NCBI RefSeq assembly: GCF_000003815.2
Contig: NC_049983.1
Location: 3,485,793-3,540,711, forward strand
Length of the DNA: 54,919 bases
Origin: Branchiostoma floridae
Taxonomy: Eukaryota > Chordata > Leptocardii > Amphioxiformes > Branchiostomatidae
Direction of reading: 5' to 3'
The position numbers and the translations under genes were made by a program. The notes beneath the pieces are model-generated. The model was given only the letters and a program-made list of their open reading frames with translations. It did no database searches and was not told where the DNA came from. Shown one piece after another: positions 42,074 to 52,887 of this stretch (its first letter is position 1; each line of letters begins with the position of its first letter).

Positions 42074-43123
42074 CCCTCATCCGACCGTATGGGGTCATTT
42101 TTGACCCCAGGCGTATATTTTAATCTGCCACAGCAACATTTTTCATCAGAGAAAAAATTCCTTCCATGAATTTGTTTGTATACATGTCTTACAACATCTA
42201 CCAATTTTTCGCCGACTTTTGCCCATTATTGTATAAGCTATACTTGAAAGTTTGTGTCTTGTTCGGTGGGGTCAAAAATGACCCCAGCCAATTATGAATC
42301 ATTAATTACATAAATATCAAGTTTCGTTGAAGAGATTCATTAGTCACGTATGTTCACAGTTAATAGAATTTTTCGTCAATCAGTGACTTATCAAAGGTAA
42401 GTAGAACGTACCTCCAATAAATATCAAGATATTTCAATAAAATAAAAGGCATTCCTCATTATTGCTATTGCAGCAACAGGTTATAGTTGCTTAGATGAGT
42501 AAACACCGAATATTTTGAAAGAAATTTAGTATTTTAGCGTAAAACACAGGTTTTCGACATTCTGCATAAATTATGATAATACGCACTAATTACCTATGCT
42601 AATGAAAGTGAAAATGTTTCTAATTAATAAAAAAACAATATATGGACAGAATGTGCAGAAGGAACCTACAAGAAAGATCTTTGCGGGAAAATAGACAAGA
42701 GTTATTGTATGTATGTGTTTAGATGGCGGAATATGGTGCATAATTAAGTAATAAATTCGTTACTTTTCACAAATATTATATTTTTTTTCTTGTTAAATAA
42801 CATTATTATGCTATCAGCATTATTGCATCACCACAATTATTGTTTAGAAATTGATAAAACAAAACATTGTTTAAGTAAGTTTAGTATGGTAGATTTTCAG
42901 AGCAAATGTGGGTTTTCCTCATTTTCTGCATAAATTATGATAATGAGTAATAACTACTGACACCAAAACTTGTCAAAATATTTTTCATAGGTTAGTGAAA
43001 CAGTAGATACATAGAAATGACAAAATAAGCCAGCAGAAATATGTCTATGAGCAAAACAAAATGGCGTCAAAAATGACCCCATACGGTCAGATTCGTCGTA
43101 AAAATGTAACGGTCGGATGAGGG
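42074..43123. mobile_element. TTAA-flanked MITE family 2 (piggyBac-like)
   Basis: The 1,050-bp element begins CCCTCATCCGACCGT and ends with ACGGTCGGATGAGGG. TTAA flanks both sides (42070-42073 and 43124-43127). Subterminal 'ggggtcatttttgacccc' recurs, once more internally as 'ggggtcaaaaatgacccc'. No transposase frame. The ends differ from family 1 after CCCT. Confidence 0.85.
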
Positions 43124-43267
43124 TTAAGAGTATTGTGAGTCAAACTATTGGAATGTAAGTAGTAAGTATTAAGTTTCAACTTTGACATGGGAGTGACAAT
43201 GGGTAAACATCGCGGCTTGTCTATGAACAAAGGCCTCGAGTCGGAGTTTTTTTATCGATTGAGGGCC

Positions 43268-44471
43268 GGTGTCACAGCGATCTCCCAAGTTCCAAGGGGC
43301 GAGATCACTAGCGTTTTCGCCCACCTTTAGCATTTGGCCCCCCTAAGAACATTGATTCTCGGAGGGTTCTCAATCAAGAGCAACTGGTTACTACATATTA
43401 GGCTCGCTACCTGGTACTATACAGTACCAGGGAAGTAACGTATATGGTGTGTTACCTGGTATCCATACGGCACCTTATTACCTGAATGTGTTATACCTCG
43501 AAAGTCGATACTATATGGTTCGGTGCAAACAAGCCATTGAAATAAAAAAGACACTTTTTTTGCAGTTGAGGTGGCATGAAAAGACAGCGCTATCGCGAAC
43601 GTATAAATCAACACCATCTACGGTACGGAATAAGTCAGCTATATGTTTTCATTTTGTCATAGTATTTTCTATCTTGTGCTGTAAACATTTCCAAAACAAT
43701 GACAAAAAAAACAAGTGAAAAATAGTTTCTCATTATAAACACTATCTACGCGCAAGTTCATATACCTGTTGCGAAATGCTACAAAAACACTGGTAAAGCT
43801 CCAGAGTTTCTAAATACTAGAAAAACAGTCATGTTTATTTATTTCTGTTTTCTTTAACCAGGGTATGCTCCGATCAGTGGCTGACACATGTTGGAGGTGA
43901 AGATATCCATAGGCTAGGTACATATAACAAAATGTGCGATATTCTAATGAATGCCTTATCTACATAACTAATAAAGACATTTCATACTTCTTTTGTCCTT
44001 TTGCTGAGNNNNNNNNNNNNNNNNNNNNNNNNNNNNNNNNNNNNNNNNNNNNNNNNNNNNNNNNNNNNNNNNNNNNNNNNNNNNNNNNNNNNNNNNNNNN
44101 NNNNNNNNTTTGCTTGAGGACAGGTGAATACAATGAAATACATCTTATGTCAAGACTCAAGAATATGCAATAATGGGAATACAAGAGACCCAACCCTCCT
44201 TGTCTGAAACAAGTCCAACTATCTTATTACCGTGTAATTACGTTAATATTAATACTATGGGTGTAGTTATGTATCAGACTTGTGTACTTATATCATTCTG
44301 AAACTGCATTTTGTGATTTATACCAATCAACTTCTAAAATGTTATGTAAATCCGTTTTTTTGTTGTTGGGGGGGGGGGGGCGAAATCGCTAAAGGGGGGC
44401 CAGATAGGGGGGGCGAGATCACTAGCCGGGAAGGGCGAGATCAGGGGGGGGGGCGAGATCGCTGTGACACC
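43268..44471. mobile_element. Element bounded by 17-bp inverted repeats, spanning a gap
   Basis: 'ggtgtcacagcgatctc' (43268-43284) is matched in perfect inversion at 44455-44471. The motif 'ggcgagatc' recurs near both ends (43299, then four forms between 44380 and 44460) with long G runs. The element contains the 100-N gap, so its full length is unknown. Confidence 0.65.
44009..44108. other. Assembly gap (100 N)
   Basis: One hundred N bases; a round number suggests a placeholder of unknown true size. Confidence 0.99.
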
Positions 44472-44819
44472 TGTCTGACTCTTTCTCAGAAAGGCCCAAG
44501 CATCGTTTTCAGGACAAGGGGGTTGGGGGGGGGAGGGGGGTTGCCACAGACTTACAGGCTCAGTTGACGCTTTCGGTGGAAACGTCATTTCAATTATCGT
44601 CCCAAAACTGCTATTTTAGGACATTTCTTCATAGTCCGCTGCACGGAAAAGACGCATTTTCCGAGGATAAAGACTGGCACGGCACTTTAGCGCTAGCCTG
44701 GTAGAGACAGAATGTAGGTAAAGGGGAAATCTTCAAGATTTATAAAATGTACTGTGAAAATTATCCTACCTGAACTCTCCAAGGTCACACAGAGTTCACC
44801 AAATCACATCTATGTGTAT

Positions 44820-45530
44820 TTAGAAACCGGTTTGTCTACCTGCTTTACATTTAACCTTTATACCGCTGCAGTGTCAAAGTGCACCATCCTTTGCATCTTG
44901 AATAATTAATTACGTACTTTGATTGCATTTCAATTGTAACACAACTAACACAAAACTAATTATAACACGCTATTATATCTGTTGGTTGCCATTATCTCAA
45001 GAGATGTACAGATACCTGTTCTACTACCTAGTTCTTGGAGACAATTTCTTTCCGTAAACTTCTTAACATGATGTGTAAAATGCACTTCAAGTCATGTGAG
45101 GTTGTAAATCGTCCCTTATTATATATAGTTAGATCAGGAATCTGTGCATACACTGTACAGACATCTATTTTGCCTTTCCGAACACATACATAAACATATA
45201 ACATATCTTCACTTGGCTGCTAGCATCTATATGTTAACCTAAATTCACCGACACGAAATGTAACCAGCACTTCAAGTCATTTGAGCTATTGGAAAAATGT
45301 TATCCGTTTCATATATTTAGATCTAGAACATATGCTGTGATATAGATATACTCACCTTAATATTAACTCCCCGTGATCGCGCAATGTTTGTTTGTCACAA
45401 GCAATTTACAAAACCGGTCTATCTACTGATAGGGCAAAGTGCACCTCTTGCGTATAGGGCATATCCCACCTTGACTGCGTCACTGCATTCTAAATTGAAT
45501 TTGTTACCTTTGTCTCTATAGTGGGAATAT
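44820..45530. repeat. Degenerate tandem repeat, period ~170-200 bp
   Basis: Related blocks 'gtgcaccatcctttgc', 'atgcacttcaagtcat', 'cagcacttcaagtcat' and 'gtgcacctcttgcgta' occur near 44878, 45079, 45267 and 45438. Each is preceded by similar sequence such as 'accggt(t/c)t(g/a)tctac'. About four diverged units. Confidence 0.55.
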
Positions 45531-45708
45531 CTTTCAAAACGTAGAGGTATAATTAAATGGGGAACAAAACACACAAAGATTCATTTTTTTTTCGATGAAA
45601 ATCACTAAGCGCTCTACCAAATCGCTCTGCCGTAGCGACGCCGCCAACGTGCCACAGCTTCAGTAACATACCCTCCTTATCTGGGGTCTACCGAAAGTGC
45701 GAAAAGGA

Positions 45709-45808
45709 NNNNNNNNNNNNNNNNNNNNNNNNNNNNNNNNNNNNNNNNNNNNNNNNNNNNNNNNNNNNNNNNNNNNNNNNNNNNNNNNNNNNNNNNNNNN
45801 NNNNNNNN
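45709..45808. other. Assembly gap (100 N)
   Basis: One hundred N bases. It cuts the tail of the adjacent family A repeat. Confidence 0.99.
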
Positions 45809-45829
45809 GATTTATTCATGTTTTTTTGC

Positions 45830-46285
45830 AATTTCTATGTACATTTTGCCCCCCCCCCCCCGTACCCTGGTATTACAGTCGAATGACCTGAAATTTGGTA
45901 CAGAGGTGCCTTGATCATATGCCCCCAAAGATACAATAACAGTTTTGGCATACAATACAACAAAATGCTTAATTTTGCCATTTGTGGCCCAAAAAATGAC
46001 ATTTTTGGCTCCTATAGCCTCATTTTACAACCAAATGACCTGAAATTTGGTGTAGGAGTGCAATCTACATATGCGCACATGGATCCAATAACACTATTGG
46101 CATACAGTACGACAAAGTGCTTAATGTGGGGATTTTTTGGCCATTGTTTGACCAAAAACGTACACTTTTGGCTCCTGTTCCCTAGTCTTACAACCAAATG
46201 ACCTAAATTTTGGTAAATAGGTGCACTACATATTTATTCAAATGACCCATGTATAATTTCTGGCATAAACCACTTCAAAATGATA
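45830..46285 (-). repeat. Dispersed repeat family A, copy 3 (reverse)
   Basis: Reverse complement of the family A units ('gtaccctggtattaca', 'aaatgacctgaaatttgg', 'tttggctcctgt') ending with the inverted head 'ggcataaaccacttcaaaatg'. Its other end is lost in the gap. Confidence 0.85.
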
Positions 46286-46289
46286 TCAC

Positions 46290-47165
46290 TGCACGAAATC
46301 CCTAATTTCCAGGTGTTTCAAGGGACTTACACACCTGTGAAATGTTCTGTGTCCTGGCTGTGTACATGACTTTCCTGGTTCGGCATGTAATGTCCTTGTT
46401 TTTTTTCTTACATTCCTGGACTCGCGCTTGTACAGGAATTTCTAGGACACTTACACCAGACGTGTAGGGGAAATAGGCAGACAAAGGCTTGGCGGCGCCT
46501 ATTCTCAAAGCCAAGCTTGATTCGCGGGTTTACTGTTTACGGCAACTACTACCCCTGCAACCCGGGCTAGGCTATGCTTGGACAATAAATAAGCAATGAG
46601 GTTTACATTTTAAACACAAAATAAGGGGGGGGGGGGGTTGTAGGGGGGTATTGAATGGTTGGTATATCTACCCGTGACATCGTCTGACAGAACAAAGTGG
46701 AACAAAATACAACTATAAAAAGAAACGGCATCCACATTTTTAGGAATACAATCAAGGTCAGAAAGAAAGGTCTACAAAATACTAAAAAAAAAAATCATAA
46801 TTGATGAAGCTGTGATTTATTTGGCCCGATATTTCCAACTTATTTGGAAATCCTACGGTCGGCACGTATTGAACGGGCCATTCATATTCATTTCTACATG
46901 TCGGAAAAAAATAAATGCTAGACAAAGATCTTGGCTTATAAATAGGAAAGTATGTCTTAAACCAAGGAAGTTTCAACTTCCTTGCTTAAACAAACTCGTC
47001 ATTTTCATTACATAAACAGCATTTCGTTACCCGGATGTTTATTGCATTGTCTAGCGCAGACAAAGGCCACAAACACCCAGCGTTCATTGAATCATTCTTA
47101 TTTCTTCTTTAATCATTTTGCACTCACACTGAGATTCTGTTTCAACATAGTACATAAATCTGAAC
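46290..47165. other. No recognised feature
   Basis: Contains a poly-G run near 46625 and short chance frames; nothing supported. Confidence 0.3.
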
Positions 47166-47167
47166 TG

Positions 47168-47460
47168 CTGCTCCATGAAACTTGTTTTTCGTTTACAAGG
47201 GCGGCCCCATAGCGGACAATATAAATATTTTTTTTCCTGTGGTGACGAGAACCAATTGTATACATTCAAAGTTCATAGAGCTGGCTCCATGAAACTTATT
47301 TTTCGTTTACAAGGGCGGCTCTATAGCCGACTAAGATTTTTCCCATGATGACGTGAACTAACTGTATGTATTCAAAGCGAAATATAAATTTCTTTTGAAG
47401 GTGACGTGAACCAATTGTATGTATTCAAAGTGCGTGGAGCTGGCTCCATGGAGCTGGTAA
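47168..47460. repeat. Direct repeats, period ~110 bp
   Basis: 'ctccatgaaacttgttttt', 'cgtttacaagggcggc' and 'catagcggac' at 47173-47217 recur at 47285-47332. The following block 'gacg(a/t)gaac(c/t)aa(t/c)tgtat', 'attcaaag' occurs three times (about 47243, 47351 and 47403). Confidence 0.8.
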
Positions 47461-47470
47461 GTTGGGCTCA

Positions 47471-47514
47471 GGGTTGTACTAATAGCTTGCTCTATGGAGC
47501 TATTAGTACAACCC
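47471..47514. repeat. 17-bp stem, 10-nt loop hairpin
   Basis: 'gggttgtactaatagct' (47471-47487) and its exact reverse complement (47498-47514) are separated by ten bases. Not preceded or followed by a recognised gene. Confidence 0.95.
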
Positions 47515-47519
47515 CTATT

Positions 47520-48529
47520 GGTGGGTGGTGAGCGAGGGAGGAAAAGCCGCTTCCTGTGTTTCTGTCTCTGAGGCTCTTAGGGCGTGGTCACAAACGTCGT
47601 GCGATCGTCGTGCGATTTTTATGCCATATGTGATGTTTTAAGCAGGCCGTGACGGAACCAACCACCAGATTTAAGCTTTATACCCCTGGCGTCTTTTTTT
47701 TTAAACTGCACGGGCTGATTTCGTTTCAAAGTTTAGAGGAAAGTAACGCAAGAACGTGTTGACCGATCTAAATAATTGTTGGAAGGTAGATTTAGTTTAA
47801 ATTATGATGAATCATAAGATACTTGTAGTGCAAATAAACAACTATTTTGAATTATTAATGAGGAAAATCCTCTGCATTCCATAATAGGACACTCAAACTT
47901 GTCACATATGTAGCGGAGTAAGAGAGTAATGTCTATAGATATGAATCATGCAAATAAAGACATCATTTGCTTAACCCATGAGAAAATGCTATAATTACAC
48001 AGTGATAAATAATGGGAATTTCATACCCCCGAAAAATATTTCCTTAGGTTGAGAGATCATAGATATGAAAGTTTAAGAAAGTGTGTACTATTAAGCAACT
48101 TGCACACAAACTTGTCTATAAACATGTTTTATTCAATCAAAAAGAAATAGTAAAAGGTATATAAATGATACAAGCAGATTCTACATTACGTTAGTTTCAT
48201 GTGTTTTTAATTGATACTCCTTATGGCGATTCTCTGTTAAATTGTTGACTTTATTTTGTTTTTGTTACAAAGAGGAGAGAACTTCATTGCACGACAATTG
48301 TACACGGTACAATGTATGGCAACAACTATTACAAAAGTACGAGATAGAGGTATAGAATAAAGCTTAACATCCTAGTTAACATAATGATACGTGCTATTAT
48401 AACATAATTCTTTGGTGCAATGGAGTAGGATAATCAGCAGTACTTTATATATTTGCCTATTTTTGCATTAATGGTGTTAAAAATGTGAATAAATCATTAC
48501 GTAAAATAGCGCATCTAGACCATCACATT
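47520..48529. other. AT-rich stretch without recognised gene
   Basis: No coding or repeat signal could be supported. Confidence 0.35.
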
Positions 48530-48690
48530 ATGAAGTGAAATTCATCTTCAATATAATTTTGACAGAATGGACAGAATCTTTGCTTACATGACGAATTTAT
48601 CCCATGTTGTGTAAAGTTGCTTTCTGCTATGTAACTTTTGTATTCAAGCATATTGTCTATCTTGAGTTAAATTAGGATTATTATGCTTAT
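48530..48690 (-). mobile_element. LINE C-terminal Cys-His fragment
   Basis: The minus strand reads KSYIAESNFTQHGINSSCKQ and RFCPFCQNYIEDEFHFIM. The C-P-F-C...EDEFHF knuckle is typical of LINE ORF2 C-termini. Isolated and interrupted. Confidence 0.55.
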
Positions 48691-49199
48691 AATAGTTCAT
48701 ATTTTTCTCACATGTTTATGTTTCTAATTCAATACGTACTTCTAAATGATACTTAATTGCATTTATTGTTAATAGGTCAGTGCTACATTGGCCACCATTG
48801 CACTACTGTAATATTATCATCTATTTTCTTTAGTCATTGTATTATTTCTTGTGTAAATAGACAAAAAATAAATAAGCCTCTTTAGCCTTAGTAGGTAAGT
48901 AAGTCGACGTACAGGGCTATACCACACCGGGTGTGCGGGGTGACATACCCTTTCTTTGACTGATACAAGACGGGATGTTTACATATTTCAGCCTATCATG
49001 TCATCATTGATTAATCTTACATAGAAACTTGAAACAAGATTAATCATGTAGACATTCTCGTTATGATGGAAAGTTGAAGAAAAATCTATGTACAAACACG
49101 TTTTGTAAAGCTTTGTGAAGTGTATATTTACATGGAAGTGTTGGCAAAGTTGTAAAAAAAATGTCCACATTTCGGACAACAAAGCTGACTTCTACCAAG

Positions 49200-49720
49200 G
49201 AGTATTTAACGTCCTTGCTTCTGCAGACACTAGAAATCTTTATTTTTGACAGCCAAACCGACGATCATCATTTGCTGCTCTCCGATCGTCATTTCAAAAG
49301 ATGACATGAGAATCAGCAGAATTTGCCTGTTTACCACAATCATTGGAAATGACTGACGAGGCTTCAAATACAGCTTCCTCCTTGTCATTCTTATGTATAA
49401 ACTGGGAAGAAGCATATGATGCTGCCTCAACTTCATTACCAGACTAAAAGTTGTCGCAAGAAGGGGTACATACTACTGTATCATTATCATCATTATCATC
49501 ATTTCCGTGGATGATATGAGAAACTGCAGATTCAGACTATTTTCTGTTATCCTTATATATGGCTGGCGAGACATTACTTATTGCATCGTCATTGTCATGC
49601 CCATAGACAAACTGAGAGGAAATACCTAATTCTGTCCACCGATCATACCCTTAAACCCATGAGTAGGAAGTACCTCCTCACAGTCATACTGATTGAGGGC
49701 CTGAGAAGCATCAGCCACTA
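49200..49720 (-). pseudogene. Decayed copy of the LRR-Ig receptor tail
   Basis: The minus strand gives, in shifting frames, ASQALNQYDCEEV, SSQFVYGHDNDDAISN, VSPAIYKDN, HIIHGNDDND and ASYASSQFIHKNDKEEAVFE. These mirror ASQAINQYGSGEAV, SSQFVYGNDNGEAMST, ASPAIYINDG, HIIYGNDDDDD and ASSQITYENTSKKE of the neighbouring gene in the same order. Stops and frameshifts are present. It looks like a downstream duplication of the tail-coding region. Confidence 0.75.
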
Positions 49721-49948
49721 TTTTCTCCTCCAGAATAAACTGTTTCTTCTGTTTCTTTTATTTACATGGAGGTCTTGCCAATGCTCAAATATTTACATGA
49801 TATGATCAAATCGAACATTTGCTGATACAAGATATCATTACTATTCGTAGAATAACTGAGGAGCATCATCGTCACTTCCTTTGATGATATTTAAAAAACA
49901 TTAAATTGTGCTTGTTTTCCGTTATTATGGTTAATTGCTGATAAGGCG

Positions 49949-51619
49949 TCAGGCATTAACTGTCTCTTTTTTACTAGTATTCTCATAGGTTATCTGAGAA
50001 GAAGCATTTGGTACTGCCTCAACCTTATCACCAGACTCATGGCTAAACCGAGAAGGGGTAGATACTGCCATATCATCATCATCGTCATTTCCATAGATGA
50101 TATGATGGACAGAAGATTTCGCCTGTTTACCATCATTTATGTAGATGGCTGGCGAGGCAGTAGACATTGCTTCACCATTGTCATTTCCATAGACAAACTG
50201 AGATGAAGTAACTTCAACCTCATCGCCATACACACGGTTAAAATCAGGAGAAGATACAGCCTCCCCGCCGTACACACGATTAAGCTCAGGAGAAGATACA
50301 GCTTCCCCATCATACACACGGTTAAACTCAGGAGAAGATACAGCCTCCCCACTGCCATACTGATTTATTGCCTGAGAGGCATTAGCTAATGTTTCCTCAT
50401 AACCCTTGTCATACACTTGCTGATCATCTTCAACACTAGGTACAGTCTCCTCGTCATTATTTCCATACGTAAATGGCTCGTGAACTATCACTGCCTGGGC
50501 TGCAAAATCCGATTCATTTCGACATCCTCCTTTTGGAGATTCAGCCTCTTCAAAGGGAGGACCTGCTTCCTTGTAAGGTTGCTTCATTGTACCTGTTTCT
50601 TCCTCATTGTCATGTAACGTTATGTTAGCTTGTTCGTTTGTATCAGCTTCATCATTATTCTCATATATAATATTGATAGCCTGGTCTTTTTTACCTGTGG
50701 GGCAGTGGGTGTTGCCAAGGGTTGGCGATTTACCTACCAAGTGCCCCTTGGGTGCAGGGGCCAAAGGGGGCTTTTCGGCCCTACGTTGAAACAAAACTGA
50801 AGCAACGCCAAATATAATCATGATTGCGAAAAATGTACCTGAGCCAACTGACAGGGAGAATACCAACGGGTCAGCATTGCTTTCTGTCTTGCCAGGTGGC
50901 AAAGATGCTGACGAAGTAAGTTGGGGGGGAGGTGAAGACGGGCCTTTGATGTCAACAATTAGTGTGGCAGATGCGGATCCAACTGGGCTCACTGCAATGC
51001 AGCTATACAGACCAGCATCTGCCACAGTAACGACTGTTATGGTAATGGTAAAAGTTGTACCATTCACCTCTATAATTACTCTCCCATCTGACTCGTCAGC
51101 CCTTGTATTGATGCCAGATGGGAGAATGACTGTAAAGTTCGGTGAGGGGATTCCTGAAGCTTCACAGACCAAACGTAGATTGTCCCCCCAAACTGATGTA
51201 TTATTCTTGACCCTCTGAAACCTCAAAGTGATTGGGTCTTCAGACAGCGTGGAAAATATGAGACTTGTGACTGCAGATCTATTTGCACTGCTAAGTAGTG
51301 TTGGTGATGATATGGCTGATGGCATTTGCCTATCAGCGGACAATGTGTATGATGCGGAGCCGGTAGGGCTTGTTGAGGTAAGTACTGAGCCTGTAGCAAC
51401 AGGACCGTCTGTACTACTAAGTGTTGTAGTTGTTGTTATACCATCAACAGACAGAGTAGAAAGTGCGAAGCCAATAGGGCTTGTTGGGGCAATTGTTGAG
51501 CCTGTACCAATGGCGCTGTATGAGGTTATTGGTATTATTGGTGTTGGCATTCTAATCTCAACACTCAGACAACAGACAGTGTCGCGAATGAAGAACCAAC
51601 ATAATTTGATGCCATGCAA
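49949..51619 (-). CDS. Open second-Ig, membrane span and Tyr-repeat tail of LRR-Ig receptor
   Basis: A 556-codon open frame; the first in-frame ATG is at 51548-51550. Order: Ser/Thr-rich stalk, one Ig domain (LRLVCEASGIPSPNFTVILP to DAGLYSCIAVSPVGSASATL), membrane span (SGTFFAIMIIFGVASVLF), then ~280 cytoplasmic residues. The tail holds YENN, YGNN, YGND, YIND, YGND and YENT motifs (pYxN type) and a 14-residue repeat of the form Y(D/G)GEAVSSPxxNRV (42 bp, ~50230-50357). No kinase or TIR domain. It has no signal peptide of its own because the upstream part is frameshifted; see the parent pseudogene entry. Confidence 0.75.
   Translation of the reverse strand: MHGIKLCWFFIRDTVCCLSVEIRMPTPIIPITSYSAIGTGSTIAPTSPIGFALSTLSVDGITTTTTLSSTDGPVATGSVLTSTSPTGSASYTLSADRQMPSAISSPTLLSSANRSAVTSLIFSTLSEDPITLRFQRVKNNTSVWGDNLRLVCEASGIPSPNFTVILPSGINTRADESDGRVIIEVNGTTFTITITVVTVADAGLYSCIAVSPVGSASATLIVDIKGPSSPPPQLTSSASLPPGKTESNADPLVFSLSVGSGTFFAIMIIFGVASVLFQRRAEKPPLAPAPKGHLVGKSPTLGNTHCPTGKKDQAINIIYENNDEADTNEQANITLHDNEEETGTMKQPYKEAGPPFEEAESPKGGCRNESDFAAQAVIVHEPFTYGNNDEETVPSVEDDQQVYDKGYEETLANASQAINQYGSGEAVSSPEFNRVYDGEAVSSPELNRVYGGEAVSSPDFNRVYGDEVEVTSSQFVYGNDNGEAMSTASPAIYINDGKQAKSSVHHIIYGNDDDDDMAVSTPSRFSHESGDKVEAVPNASSQITYENTSKKETVNA
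50230..50357 (-). repeat. 42-bp coding tandem repeat (x3) in the receptor tail
   Basis: Three consecutive 42-bp units encode EAVSSPEFNRVY, EAVSSPELNRVY and EAVSSPDFNRVY with one Tyr each; flanking sequence shows weaker relatives (EVEVTSSQFVY). Confidence 0.93.
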
Positions 51620-52887
51620 ACGTACAAACCTGCATCTGTTTTGGTAAGATCCCTTACAATGATACTACCATTCTCACTCACAGTAACTCGCTCATCTGGC
51701 CTGGCAGTTGCGTTGTGGCCAGGTGGAAGAATGACCGTAATGTCTGGTTTAGGAATCCCTGAAGCCTTACAGATTCAATGAAGCGTATTTCCACTGAACA
51801 GTGTGACATCTTTGCCCCTTTGAAAACCCACGATTTTCGGTTTTTCACAGATCAAATTTTAGACCTCTATATGTTGTAGCTTTTGCCCTCGGAACTTTTC
51901 AGGTTCCTCACAAATAATTTCGCTTTCAGAAAAATTAGACTTTAATGGAATCATCCTACAATCACACTGCCAGGGGTTGTTACGCAAATCTAAAGTAGCA
52001 TGTCTGGGTAGGTCTTGGAATGTGCCAGGTTGAATGGTTGTCATTTGATTATATCTCAAGTGTAAGATCGTTAGACTTGGGAGATTTAAAAAAGTGCCAG
52101 GTTAAATCTCAGTCATATGGTTGGTGTTTAGATCTAAACATTCGAGCCGGTGAAGGTTTGAAAAGATACCAGGACTGATAATTATCTGGTTATCCGCTAT
52201 ATCTAATTGCTGGAGCAGGGGCATCTTTGACAACAAATCAGAATCAATGTTACTCACCCGATTTGAGCCCAGGACCAACCACCGGAGCTGCGGTAGATTG
52301 GAGAATGAATCAGGAGGAATTTTAGTTAGGTTATTGATATTCAAGTACAATAGATTCAGCATTTGAGAGTGCGCCAGGCTGAATGTGGGTCAGGCCGTTG
52401 CCTGTTAGAGCCAAACTTTCAAGACTGGGTAGATTTGAGAATGCTCCAGACGGAATGCTAGATAGATAGTTGTGGCGCAGGAACAAATTTATCAGCTTAG
52501 GTAGATTTGAGAATGTACCGGGCTGAATGCTTTTTAGCTGGTTGGAATCCAGGAGTACATATGTCAGGTGCACAAGATCTGAAAATACTCCAGGCTGCAC
52601 AATAGATATCTGATTTCTATCCATAAGTATTCCTATTAAACACTTGTAACTGGAGAGGTCAGACGAAGATAGGCTTGTGATGGAATTGTCCTCTAGGTGA
52701 AGTTTAGTGATACTTGCGTGTAGACCCTGGGGAACACTGATGAGACCTCTGTTGCTGCAGTCACAGTCTGACGGACATCTGTTGCTACAGGGCGTGGTTG
52801 GTTCATTTTCCTTCTGGAACCACCAGGACCAACCAGAACCAACCAGCAAAAGAACCAGTAGTTTTTTTAGCATGTAAGCCATTTTAC

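Larger units (their letters stand above)
49949..52887 (-). pseudogene. LRR-Ig-transmembrane receptor, disrupted
   Basis: The ATG at 52880-52882 follows an acceptor ('ctctttccttacag') and opens a signal peptide (MAYMLKKLLVLLLVGSG). It leads into an LRRNT (CSNRCPSDCDC), about ten LRRs (e.g. QPGTFSNLPKLINLFLRHN), an LRRCT (NNPWQCDC), Ig1 (DVTLFSG to DAGLYVCMASN), stalk, Ig2, membrane span and tail. Lesions: frameshift near 52365 after ALSN; TAA at 52102-52104 where QPGTF is expected; TAA at 51859-51861 in the LRRCT; TGA at 51775-51777 before ICKASG in Ig1; frameshift near 51570-51600 where two similar ~10-bp runs follow each other. Five lesions across ~800 bp argue for a pseudogene more than sequencing error. 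The distal part stays open. Confidence 0.8.

Noticed and set aside
44280-44567. Gly-rich frame across poly-G
   Set aside because: Composition artefact of G runs and the repeated 'ggcgagatc' modules.
50820-51647. Plus-strand frames of 132 and 139 codons
   Set aside because: Antisense shadows of the Ig and stalk coding region on the minus strand.
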